Positions 44,623 through 55,699 of a stretch of 64,000 bases of DNA are shown in pieces (within the stretch, counting starts at the first letter, position 1; every line of letters starts with the position of its first letter). The stretch spans positions 216,351-280,350 of the forward strand of contig JANBPK010000920.1 in the NCBI GenBank assembly GCA_027579435.1, read 5' to 3'. The notes below the pieces were generated by a model, which was given only the letters and a program-made list of their open reading frames with translations, was not told where the DNA came from and searched no databases. The stretch is from Candolleomyces eurysporus. Its lineage: Eukaryota; Basidiomycota; Agaricomycetes; Agaricales; Psathyrellaceae. The position numbers were made by a program, and so were the translations under genes.

Positions 44623-46618
44623 CTATTCCTGCTGTGCGTCCTGTATTACCTTCTTGACCAAACCGTCAAACCTTTCCCCCTGTGAATCGCTAGTACGATC
44701 CCACCACGACATGCTAGACAATCCCAAACGACCCATAATGGAACCGCTCCAAATTCTACACGCCGGTTTGCAACGATACCAGGGGCACTAATAATTAAGG
44801 ATAAAGGAATATCCAAGTTGAGCTTCAGACCAAGGTTTCGAACAGATTGAGGACTGTACGCACCGAGGTGTGAACTCCCCGGAAGATATGCGAGAGGGAT
44901 CCATCCATGCGGTGTGCGATGGCCAACGACACCCACCAATCGGAGCTGACAGGTGTAGGAAGGGCCTCAGAGTGTGCGCTGGCCATATTCAGAGTTGTGT
45001 AGCCTGGAACGTAGGCCAAAAATTCGAGAAAGCGTTCCGTATACGAAAGCTGGGTATCACAGCCCCCTTCAATATCATAACATCAGATTCCGTGAAAGAG
45101 AAACCAGATCAAAGGAAAAAATCAAACTCACTGATACATGCCCGAACAAACCCATCCCAGATGAAGATGGTGATTTTACGCTCTTCAGTATACAGTTTCC
45201 CGCAACGGTCGGGGTCTTCGAGAAAGTCGAACAGCGATTTGTGGTAAAAGCGGTATTGATCCGTCCCCTGGTCGCTGGGAGGCGGTATCCTAATCAGCGA
45301 GTGGAGATTTCCGAGCAAGTGCTCAGCCTCGTTGCTCTCTGGGTCTGTCTGTAGGAGCATATTTATGTTGAAAGCAGAGGCGTCGTACATAATGTTGACA
45401 GCGCGAATCCATCGCACCGAAAGAGGCGGATCTGGACTGGACTCCAAGATATGCATGTACAAGGCGTCCAGCTGTTCGAGTGGGTTTGAAGTTGTTTTCC
45501 GAGCTGCTCCCATCTTCAAAATGGCCTCGAGCAAAGCCTTCGGAGGCTCTTGATGACCCATATCGAGAAACCGGACGACGGTTGCGGCATAGATAAATTG
45601 GCCCGATGCATTCTCCACCAAGGTCTGGATCGTTCCTGACGGTGGCCACGAGGAAGAAAGGTGATAGCGACGACGAAGGAGATTGAACTGGGCGTCCAGG
45701 AAGAGAATAATGTCATCGTCAGCGTTGTAATCTTCGTGCAGATCGAGCTTCTGGGCAAAGGATCCGGGGTCGTTCTCTGAATCAAAGAATTCACGGAATA
45801 CACGTTCTGGACGGCTAGCGATGAGGATGCGAAAGGGAAAGGAGAGATCTGAAGATGCTGCTTGAAGAACTTGAAGGATCTCCAACTGGTCCTGCGCGTT
45901 TGTTCGGGCGGGCTTGGTCCGCGAGACTGTACTCGTGGTATCATGGTATTGCTCGGCCTCACATTCGTCCACCCCGTCGATGATGATAGCACCCTGCAGC
46001 CGTGGTTGATCGGATTGAATCGCCACCTCGCGCAATGGGGCAAGAACGAGTATTTCCATCTGCACGTGTAAATTCTTCTCGAAAACGCTCGGGCTCTTTT
46101 CGATAGCGGTTGAAATCGCGCGCTTCAAGTCCTCTCGATAATCAGCCAGTTGGCGTGCAATGGTTGCGACGAAGGCGGTCTTACGACGCCGGCCAATCGA
46201 TGCTGACCAGGAGGCAAAGAAGAAGGTTGCTCCCAAGAGCCCATTCACTGCGCATCGATCTGCCAGAGATCCCATAATGGCCGTCTTGCCGGAGCCTGCA
46301 GGCCCAGTAACCCACTTAATCTTCCTGGGTTGTTCCGATGCTTCGTCGCCATCGACGATCCAGTGGTACAAGTCGTCTTGGACAGCGACTCGCGTCTCTG
46401 GATGGCATCTCGGGGCGTCACAGCGCTCTGCGGAGTCGTGGATGGCGCCAGCTGCAATTCGAGCCTCGAGCTCTGTATATCACAGCAGGTTTGTCAAATG
46501 CTCGATTAGAGACCCAGGAGGAGAACTAACTTTCCAATGGGCTTGCCAAGGAGTGCCCATCGAAAACCTGAAAGTTATCGATGTGGATATCCTGGGCACG
46601 ATTGAAGAATCTTGCCAT
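44623..46618 (-). CDS. NACHT NTPase (NLR-like) N15, intact core, shortened tail
   Basis: Model: complement(join(44623..44787,44864..45066,45132..46472,46531..46618)), 598 residues. Leader MARFFNRAQDIHIDNFQVF. Subtype GPAGSGKTAIMGSLADRCAVNG; Walker B AIIIDGVDECE. The variable window is short (AVNIMYDASAFNI). Exon 3 starts RGCDTQLSYTERF and has SSDWW. Exon 4 (residue 545 on) is CPWYRCKPACRIWSGSIMGR with DSQGERFDGLVKKVIQDAQQE, then TAG at 44623-44625. In N13 the matching codon is Gln in QQEQAHG, so a C-to-T change may have cut off about 37 residues. The frame after it runs on to a stop at 44509-44511 with KAQDSKSQNHP. The short protein keeps the Cys module but not the basic end. Confidence 0.87.
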
Positions 46619-46690
46619 GTGGCCGGTAGAGTGGGGGAAGAAAGAGACCACAAATTTGGCTCGTTCTATCCTGAAGCAATATCTCAATAG

Positions 46691-46762
46691 TACTCGGCCT
46701 CGTGCTGGTCAAGAAGTGACCTGTTTGTGCGGCGTTTGTTGTGCGTTGAACACTCAGCTGAC
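46691..46762 (-). promoter_or_regulatory. Conserved upstream block of N15
   Basis: Plus-strand order: ACTCGGCCTCGTGCTGG, GACCTGTTTGTGC, CGTTTGTTGTGCGTTGAAC, CAGCTGAC. It starts 73 bp upstream of the ATG. Confidence 0.5.
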
Positions 46763-47130
46763 AACTAGAATTCAGCATCGCCTCCCCGCAATTCAATGGC
46801 TCAATGGCTGGATCGGAAACGAAGAGGCTCTGTGTCTAGATCTTCTTCTACTTTCCATTCACAAGGAATGCATGAATTCATCACATTAATTCAGACATTG
46901 AATGGAAAGATGACGAGCTCGGTTGACATGATCAGGTCGCCCTATTGAACAACCCTCACCGTAGCGCCAAGAATGGCCTTCAAATACATCTCGGCCCCAA
47001 CATGAATTTTCGCTTTATTTAAAGCGCCCCGCAGAGGTCGGAATGAGGGCTACGTGCTATCAAGTGAAAGAGCTCTGTGTTAAAGACGTACTACCAAATG
47101 CAGAAAATGGGTGAGGCGTGCAAGACTCAC
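46763..47130. other. Spacer without recognised content
   Basis: No open frame of note. The segments GCATGAATTCATCACATTAA and ACATTGAATGGAAAGATGAC recur upstream of other NACHT genes (for example 44060-44100 and 59920-59950), so this is part of the repeated upstream region. Confidence 0.4.
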
Positions 47131-48129
47131 CTCTAACGGTCTCTCAACGATGTTGTCTGGAGTTGAAAGGCTCACCGTGAGGCTAGAGATGACAAGGACA
47201 GCGAGAGTGATGAGGAGGGACATGGCTGCAAAGTGGATGAATTAAAGGGTCAGCGGTAGCTGCCATACGTAAAATGAGGATCACTTCACCAAGTCATGCT
47301 GATCGTGATAAGCTCGGTTCCTCGATCCCCAACATTCGATAAGTCCTATTCGCGATCGGAATTGAATCAAAGTTGACGTCGCAAGTCTGGGGAAGGGTAC
47401 AAAAGTAGACCGGTCAGGCTAGAATGGGACGAGTTCAGCGGGAAGCATTATCAATGTAATAGAAGAAACTAACTAACCTTCATCGTCCAGCCTCTAGCCT
47501 TCAATAGCTCCAGCTTGCCTCCAGCAAGCCAGGTATGGGATGCCGATGCGTACCCAGAACAAAGGCCAAACCGCTGCCGTAGGCGTACCCAATGCCGTGC
47601 GCAAGACGCATTGTACTCTACAGTGGGTACTTACCTTTTTATCATGGAAGGCGAGCTATGCACGAGAATGCATAGTGTGCAAAAAAGGGGTCGGACACGC
47701 GCAGGCGAGAGGAAGCAGCAAGTCGCACTTCAACGGTGTAATGTGGTACTGAAGTATTCCCGGCCGAATGGCTTACATGATACTGGTCAACGTACACAGG
47801 GAAAGGCGATGTGAACCATCAGGCTTGAGGTTGACTAGATGAACGTCAAAGGGAGTTACTCACCATGCGTGTCTTCTCTGGGACGATCATGTTTTTCCCC
47901 GAGAGGTAATAATCTAGGCTAAAATCTAAACCACGACGAATCTGGAGAAAGGAAAAGACCCAGGAGGACGGCGAATACGATGCACAGAGACGAGCGAAAG
48001 AAACAGCCGCGAACAGCGGAGATAGTATGAGTGTACTGCGATCCACACGGAAGTGCCAACACCTATCCTCCTTTGATCTCGCAGTGAGGAACATACTGAT
48101 TCGGGGGTGTGATGCGCACAGATGATCAT
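47131..48129 (-). other. X block: unidentified minus-strand gene or remnant, membrane/secretory-like
   Basis: This is the best-kept copy of the third component of the unit. An ATG at 48129 opens a frame with SLRDQRRIGVGTSVWIAVHS. Another frame of this stretch ends in a donor (CGCATG/GTGAGT at about 47865). Further down lie GSGLAFVLGTHRHPIPGL (about 47515-47600) and a last exon-like piece 47131-47223, MSLLITLAVLVISSLTVS, 31 codons ending exactly at GTGAGT, which looks like a signal peptide or membrane segment; an AG two bases before its ATG means it may instead be an internal exon. I could not join these into one reading frame and do not recognise the family. It is head to head with the F-box gene at 48567. 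Confidence 0.35.
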
Positions 48130-48299
48130 GAGGAAGACGGATGAGATGGGGAATCAGATTACTTTTGGTCCTTTGTTATGTGGTCCTTTGGATGGGTAAA
48201 GCAATTGACCGTAACACCATTTGAGGTGGTATCAGCAGGACTGAAAACGAGTCGTTGCAGTAGGCACAAAAGCGGTCGGTTGATTGAGCACTGGAATTG

Positions 48300-48566
48300 A
48301 ACGAGATGTCGTGTGCAAGAGGAAAGCGAAGAAACCAGGTGTCGCCGGTTTGCCGGACACAGCCACAGCTCAGCCAATCTCTCATCCGCTCTCGTTGATG
48401 ACCCCGACTCGTGTCCCTACAGTAATGTTGGCGACTCGCAGGATCTCTGACGCCACCAGCACTTAGAAGACCAGCCTTGCCCACCACTTTCCAAAGGATC
48501 CACACAACACCATCGGGAATGCGCGACTATTGGAAGAGGCGGTCGCAGGATTCTGTCTACGCGACG
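48300..48566 (+). promoter_or_regulatory. F-box upstream block
   Basis: Sequence shared with 20870-21240, 33110-33480 and 55330-55700 at the same distance from the F-box leader exon: GTTTGCCGGACACAGCCAC, GTTGGCGACTCGCAGG and CCACTTTCCAAAGG. It lies between the head-to-head X block and F-box gene, so it may hold a shared bidirectional promoter. Confidence 0.4.
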
Positions 48567-50235
48567 ATGAGCCGTTTGAGAGGTCAGTCTCTTTTTCTTC
48601 TTCGCTTCTTTTGCTCTTCCTAACTATCCCCATCGTCAGCCCCGAACGCAACCACCCCTGATCGCCTGAATTGCAACAACATAAACGTCCCATATCTCCG
48701 ACAAACTCCTCTTCCAAGTATTCATGTCTGCCCTCCCTGATGACAGACCCCTCGCAGTGGTGGTCCACAACACCCTGCTGTCGTCAGATGCTGGCATCTC
48801 CTGCTCAGTTCTGCAGCTCTCTCCCGGCTATTTCCACCCGCGTACTTTCAACAAAACGAAGTCAAAATCGAAGGAGATGGAACAGATGTACCAAGAACTC
48901 GGTATCCTGGCTGAAGAACCAACGTTGACCCAAGAAGGCACCGCCTGCCTCCCGTTGGTCCAAGACTCGCTGCACCTCAACTTATCATTTGAACTCCTCG
49001 TCTCTCCAACTATTACCAAGTTTACCCTTGCACTCCTTGACTGCGTCGAATCATTGGATATTCGATGGCCTGCAGACGGAGTCTGCCGAGGTTCACAAGA
49101 GCTCCGGCCCAAGGCGTACGAGTACCTCCGAAAGCTACGGATGGCAGGGACGGGTTCGTCCTCAGGATTGGACGTTTACGTACGGTTGGGATGCTGAGAG
49201 TCGTGGTGGGGAGGTTACCGCGGAATTGGAGTGATTTGACGCGTTTGACAGTGCCGTATTTCAACAACCCGTAGGACGTTCCGAGGGTAGATGTAGCGTC
49301 GGGGTTGGTCAAGGGAACGCCCCGAGGTTGAGGAGTTCAAAGATGGCGGTGAGAGGAGTTGTGGTCGAAGCAGGCAGGGTTGCGTTATCACGAGAGGGAG
49401 AGGAAGAGAAGGAAGAAAGGATCAATCTACCCTGCCCCTATACAGCCCAGTCAAACCCAAATACAGGTCCCAAAATCCTCTGTGAGTCTATCTTTACCCT
49501 CTTCTCGAATCTGATTCGTGGTCCAGAAGATCATAAAGAATATCGAGCGGAATCGCCTTGTCTGTCTCATACCATTGCCGAACCGCGATCGGAGGGTGCT
49601 GGAACCCTCGAGTGAGTGACTGGAGTTTGACAACTCGGTTTTAGACGGACTGGCACCTACCACCAGTTCCACTTCCCGCGCTCACTTTAAATTTCGCCCC
49701 ACCTCTGCTCTCACGTCCACCGGGTTTATTCCCAAACCCACCTCCAACTCTCCCCTCAGCAGCACTGCTGTTAGTGACGACAAGAATATTGCAGAACCAA
49801 GAAGCGTTATGCTCCAATTTCAAACACCTGGAGAATCTAGACTTCTGGCACGATTGGTTATGTCTGCCACACGAACGGGTCGCCGGTGGGAATGGCTAAG
49901 ACCTCTGTTTGAGGATACTGGCTTCCTCCTGTCTTGGTTCGAATGTAGCTTCGAGTTCGAGGTTGAAGACGGTTGGCTCACCCGCGTTGTGGGTACCCAA
50001 GAAACCGTCATCATGATCTCAAGAAGGGGATGAGGAGGAAGAGGGCTTTGATCCAGCCTTTCATTCTCAGCGGGGAAGTGTTGATATCAAGGTAGTGCGT
50101 TCGCCTGGGAGGCGACGATGAAGCTGATGGGGGGAGAGCTTGAGGGAGAGGAAGGAGAGCAAGGCGCACACAGGCGCTGGTTGATGGAGGGATATTGGTC
50201 AGATGCGAGGTACCAGAGTGGATCACCCCATCGCA
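48567..50235 (+). pseudogene. F-box pseudogene facing N16, best view of the full gene layout
   Basis: The leader exon ATGAGCCGTTTGAGAG is followed by a 57-bp intron (48583-48639, GTCAGT..CGTCAG). Then comes an F-box start that, allowing small losses, reads INVPYL..LLFQVFMSALPDDRP (about 48680-48760), the same block as the first residues visible at base 3. The core VCRRWR region is altered. LRR-like parts are readable to about 49190 (LDCVESLDIRWPADGVC) and in pieces to the end REGYWSDARYQ near 50205. Frameshifts at several points show it is not functional. It indicates that the start of the gene at 3-1624 lies about 150-200 bp left of the window. Confidence 0.7.
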
Positions 50236-50456
50236 CTCCCGAGAAACTCGTTCCTTTCCTTTGGGCCAGGCTACCAGTCTTTTCTCGTCAACTTGATTCA
50301 TCCGACGAACGTCATTCCTGTCGTTACATGATTTTCGATTCGTCCCAGAATTTCAAGGTGCCCTTGATCTCTGGATCCCTACCTAACACCTAAACCGTTA
50401 TATACAAACATGCATATACAGACGAATTTTCGACAAAAGGAATGGACATTGAGATA

Positions 50457-52639
50457 TTATAGCCTTGGACGTTTCTGAAACCCGGAGCTCCCCTTTGTCT
50501 TGGGGTTTGACGAAGAAGAGGTATTTGAAGACTCTGCAGCAGTGGCCGCTGCCCCCGACACCCTCCTCTTGATGCCCTTTCTTATCTTCTCAACCGAGCC
50601 TTGAACCTGTTCCTGCCATGCGCTCCCCTGCCATGTGCTCTCTCTTGCCTCCCAAATTAGATCGAAAAACCGTCTTTGCTGTGACCGGCTACGATTAAGC
50701 CAAGCGTCACTTGATCCCAAACGACGCAGAATGGGAAAGCTCCAAATTCTACAAGCCGGCTTGCAACAATTCTGGGGGCACTAAAGAAGAATAAAAGAAA
50801 ATTGAATTTCAACTCCAAGGTCTGGAAGCAATTAGGACCGCACATACTGAAGCGTGAACATTTTTGAACAGTTCCCAGAGAGAGCCGTACTCAAAGCGCG
50901 TAATAGCCAACAACACCCACCAATCAGCGCTGGCTGGTGTAGGAATGCACTCGGAATGTGCATCGCCCCACACCACTGCGCCAATTGGAAGGCGGGCCAA
51001 GAATTGGAGGAAGCTTTCTGGGAATGAAGGCTGGGTCGTATCGCATCCCCCTTTGGTACCAATGTGTCAGATTTGTGCTGTAGAAGAGGTACAAGGGCTA
51101 AAGCAAAAAGTAGACGCACTTGCGCATGCCCGGATGAACCTATCCCAGAGAAATGCCTGGACATTTCTCCCTTCAACGTACCATTTCCCGCAACGGTTCT
51201 CATCTTCGAGGAAGTCGATCAGTGATTTGTGGTAAAAGTCGTATCTAGCTGCTGCCTGATCAGAGGGAGGAGGGATCCGAATTAATGAGTGAAGGTTCCC
51301 CAGCAAATGCTCAGCCTCGTTACTCTCCGGGTCCGTTTGCAGAAGCAGATTGATGGTGGAAGCTAAGCATAGGGTGGAAATGAACGGGAGTGGGTGAGTA
51401 GAGAGCCAGTCAATAGTCAGAATCCACCGTATTGAAAGAGGTGGATCTGGACTTGACTCCAAGATGTGCGAGTACAACACATCAAGTTGTTCGAGTGGGT
51501 TTGAGGAAGCTTTCCGAGTCGCATCCATCTTTAAAATAGCCGCTAGCAAAGCCTTCGGAGGTTCTCGCTGACCCGAGTCAAGATACCGGATCACGGTTGC
51601 GGCGTAGATGAACTGGCCTGATGCATTCTTCACCAGAGTCTGAATGGTTCCTGGCGGAGGCCACGAGGAAAGAAGGCCATGACGACGACGAAGTCGATTG
51701 AACTGGGCTTCCAGGAAGAGAGTGATGTCAGCATCGGCATTGTAATCTTCGTGTAAATTGAGTTTATGGGCGAAGGGAGCAGGACTGGTTTCAGGGTCAA
51801 AGAATTCGCGAAATACGCGCTCGGGACGGCTGGCAATGATAATACGGAAGGGGAAGGATGGATCCAACGATGCTTTTTGAAGGACTTGAAGAATCTCCCC
51901 CTGGTCCTGGTCGTTCGTTCGTGGTGGAAGGGATCTAGATTTCGATCCAGTAGCTGTGGTATCGTGGTATTGCTCGGCCTCGCATTCATCCAGACCGTCA
52001 ACGATGATAGCGCCCCGCAAACTGGGTCTGCCAGGGTGACGTGCGAGTTCTTGTAGAGGACCTAGGATGAGAACTTCCATCTGCGTGTGCAGATTTTTGT
52101 CGAAAATGTCCGAATTCGCGTCGACCGCTTTGGATATCTCGTCTCGCAGATCGGAATCATATCGCGCGAGCTGGTGTGCGATGGTAGTTACAAGGGCAGT
52201 CTTGCGGCGCCTGCCGATCGATGCCGACCACGAAGCGAAGAAGAAGGTCGCTGCGAGCACTCCACACGCTTTGCAGCGTCCAGACAGTGATCCCATAACA
52301 GCCGTCTTCCCGGTACCCGCCGGCCCAGTAACCCACTTGATCTTCTTCGGCTGGTCAGATTCCTCATCCCCATCCACGATCCAGCTGTACAAGTCGTCCT
52401 GGACGGCGACGCGAGTGTCAGGATGGCATTTTGGAGCATCGCAGCGCTCTGCAGAATCATGGATGGCGGCTGCTGCAATTCGGGCCTCGAGCTCTGTATC
52501 TCACAACAAGTCAGTCGAGCGCTTCAAAAGAGACCCACGAGGAAGACTGACTTTCCAATGGGTTCTCCCAAGGGTGTCCATTGAAAACCTGCAAGTTATC
52601 AATGCGAAAATCGTGAGCGCGGTCAAAGTTTCTCGCCAT
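50457..52639 (-). CDS. NACHT NTPase (NLR-like) N16, intact, longest basic tail
   Basis: Model: complement(join(50457..50780,50848..51050,51120..52493,52552..52639)), 662 residues, the longest of the set. Leader MARNFDRAHDFRIDNLQVF. Walker A GPAGTGKT, Walker B AIIVDGLDECE. The variable window reads TIDWLSTHPLPFISTLCL. Exon 3 starts RGCDTTQPSFPESF, with SADWW. Exon 4 (residue 556 on) is CPQNCCKPACRIWSFPILRR, then NRSRSQQRRFFDLIWEARES, VEKIRKGIKRRVSG, a Ser run and FQKRPRL. A short in-tail duplication (STWQGSAWQEQ, encoded near 50605-50640) is specific to this copy. The intron 2 donor is GTGCGT. Exon 2 is very close to that of N12, including the segment FDKNLHTQMEVLILGPLQEL. Confidence 0.92.
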
Positions 52640-52712
52640 GCGAAGGGTGAATTGGAGGAAGGGAAGAGACCATGAGTTTTGCTGTTAAGATCCAACAACA
52701 ACGTTTTGATAA

Positions 52713-52797
52713 CACTCCATCTCGTGCTGCCTGAGAAGCAATTTGTTTGTGCGCTGTTTTTTGAGCGTCTAAGATTAATTCTAATGCCCATCTGACG
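52713..52797 (-). promoter_or_regulatory. Conserved upstream block of N16
   Basis: Plus-strand order: ACTCCATCTCGTGCTGC, AATTTGTTTGTGC, TGTTTTTTGAGCGTCTAAG, then GCCCATCTGACGG after a 13-base insertion. It starts 74 bp upstream of the ATG. Confidence 0.5.
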
Positions 52798-55330
52798 GCA
52801 AGGATTCGAGGCCGCTGTCCGGGAATCTTCTCTTCATATCGATAAATCAATGCATCGCATGAATTCGGGAATTCAATGGGCCGGGACGATGGGCTTGCCA
52901 CATCGAACAGCTCTCACCTTAATTCAGCATAGCCTTCGAAGACGTTTCTTGACCCTAACATGAAGGTTTCGATCTGCCCAAACTGCTCTCTAAATTAGAG
53001 ATCTTGGACTGAGGGACGTCCTAGTGATAAAACTATACTACGGTAGAAAACGTGTTCTAAGCTTCCTTGGCATCTCCAGCGTTCTTTCCTTCGGTGTCAG
53101 GTTCATAGAGTATATCTCTACAGAGCAAGGACACTCACTTCAGTGTTCGAAGGTCCTCTCACGTCGCTCGGCAGCATGCATCCACATCAATATTGACCAA
53201 CCCGGGCTTATACCAAGCTTTAGGTAACTATTGATATCTATCCGTAGCAGGAGGAAGAAAGGTTCATGTTCAGCAGCTCGCTTTTGTGTTGAAACCCGGT
53301 GTACTCCCTGTTGCGAGGCGTTATGGAGACGTTATGAAGCTTAGAGTAACGCGATAACGACAGCATCTCGAGGGATGAAGAAGACGATATAACAAGTGAT
53401 TGGAGAAGTCATCAGTACTTAGCAGTCATGTGGAGCTCAGGAATGCCTTTACTTGACATCGGGGCAGTAAACTGAAGTAGCATGCAACGCTCCAACGGTC
53501 ATGAAAACCTCTGGACGACGTCTCCTGGAGCCGAAATCGTCGACACGGGGCGCGAGATGACAATGAGAGAGATGATGCCCGGTTATAAAGTGGACTAAGG
53601 GTCAGTTACTGTAGCTGCCATCCGTCAAAGTCTAGGGGCAGTACTCACCTTGTCGCTTTGCCGATCTAGACTAACCGGATTCCTCGATATACTATCTCCG
53701 GCATCGAATAAGAGGTAATTCGCGACGGAAATTGAATCACGGTGGCCATCACAAGTCAAAGTAAGGTTACAAAAGTGGATGAGTTAAGACGGGTGTGGGG
53801 AGTGTACCGACTCTGAGCGGAATATCGATTCACTCACCCTATTTCCTTTCAGCTCGCTTAGCTGATTTCATCGCCCGTTCAGGACCCTTTATTTCCTTAC
53901 GCGGATGGGTTTTTCTCGTGGACCGTTCTCGAATATTGGTAGGATATTGCGGCTGCCAGGCGAGGTCCGATTGGACTCGCACTTTTTTTGTACACCAAGC
54001 GTGTACACACGAACCGGAACACCTTATATACCCTCAAGGCGGATTTTAAAGGGCATCTTACCTTTCCCCTTCCATCGATTCGGACTCGAGCAGTCATTTC
54101 GCATTTGCATCTTTTTCGATATAATTCTCCTCGCCTTTCGTCGTCACCGATCTCGTCTACAATTATAATTACTACCAATACATTCGTTCCACCCCTCACA
54201 CCTCGAGTGATCATGTATTGAACCATCGTTGTCTCGAGCCCTCCTCATACCTCTTTATCCTTCCCTCTCACATCGAACTCTCTCTCACACGGGTTGAGTA
54301 TGCAGTCACAACAGCGAAATTAATCGGGAGATTAGCTAGCCTTCATCGTCCATCTTGCCTTTAATAGCTCTCCTTCGGCCGAGTCAGCACAAGGCACTGA
54401 TACATGTGCAGAACGGCCAAAGCACCGACGTAGGGGCGACTCGTTGGTCAATGCTGTGCAAGGTACAAGACACGTTCAAGTGCTTTACAGTGGCTGCCTC
54501 TTTGCTTTCCACTGGCGGTGGTTTTGCATTACAGTGCGTGGTGAAGTGCGATAAAGAGATCGGACACGGGTCGGGAAGGAAACGGAAGGATCGCACAGGC
54601 GAGAGGAAGTGGTAGATCGTACCTGGAGACTAGAGCGTGATCAATGGAGTATTTGCAGCCTAATGGGTTACATACGTAGAGTTGCTTAGTATTCACCCAG
54701 GAATTCAGAAGGTGGTGCGAGTTTTCAGACTCGGTAGTGACTAGATATAACTGAGAGAGAGTCACTCACGTCCTCACTAAGATTCCATTGCGTTTTTCCT
54801 TTAGAGGTATCAGGCCAGGCTGCATCTCGAAACCACGGTCAAAGTGTGGAAGAGGCTGAAGACGCAGTGAGAAGGCAAATATGATGGGCGGCGACAAGCG
54901 AAAAAGGACCCGTGAACAGCCTGACGAGTGCCCGGGTGCCCAGGTACCACTGGCACACCGCGGGCCACACCGAGCCACCAACACCTAGTCTTCTCTGATC
55001 TCGCGAAAACCTCCTTTCGATATGCGACTTGAGCGCGTTGTCAGTGTCACCGTTGAGAAAAGTATCAATTCGAGACATGGAGCATACAAATTTTGGCGGT
55101 GCAATACGCACAGTTGATCATGAGGGAGACGGATGAGCTGGAGGATCAGGGCCAATTTTGGTTCCTCGTTATGCGGTCCTTATGTTACGGCAATCGAGGA
55201 GGGATTCGCAGGACTGAAAACAAGTCGTTGCTATTGACGCGAAAGGTGATTTAGTATCGGACAACGACACATCGTACACTGTCCGCAAGAGCAATTCCAA
55301 GAATAATCCACGACCTGACTTTCAGCTGCC
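52798..55330 (-). other. Intergenic region with decayed X block
   Basis: Pieces match the X block at 47-48 kb in the same order: 53510-53580 (minus: IISLIVISRPVSTISAPG, beside the MSLLITLAVLVIS piece), 54330-54470 (TTCATCGTCCATCTTGCC; compare 47480-47495), 54529-54780 and 54839-55135 (minus: QRRLGVGGSVWPAV with a hydrophobic stretch LFTGPFSLVAAHHICLLTAS). The ATG at about 55120 opens a frame that stops after 18 codons, so this copy is dead. 53145-53200 matches 19296-19350. The remainder (53900-54230) has overlapping ORFs on both strands without motifs. Confidence 0.35.
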
Positions 55331-55699
55331 GGTTGGTCGCTGATATGCCGGACACAGCCACACGTAATCAAAGCCCAATTTTTATTTCACCTGTCCTCCC
55401 GCTTAACGATGACTCGTTTCCGTGCGAGTTGGCAGCTAACAAGATCTCTGAGCTCCAAGCAGATCCTCTATGTAGGACAAGCGCGCTCAGCGATGCCCCA
55501 GCCCGCACCAGCACATGGTCCATGTGATTGGTGCTCGCTGGGGCGAAGCACTTTTATTCCCCCACTTTTCAACGAGTCCCCGAGCCTTGCAATTCTACCT
55601 TTCCCTCGCTCATAGTCACCCAGCTTCGCCTGAATTCTTCAGCTAGTACTGTCGGGGATGCGCGACGTTGGAGCAGGCGAGGGAAAGGGTACTGTCGAC

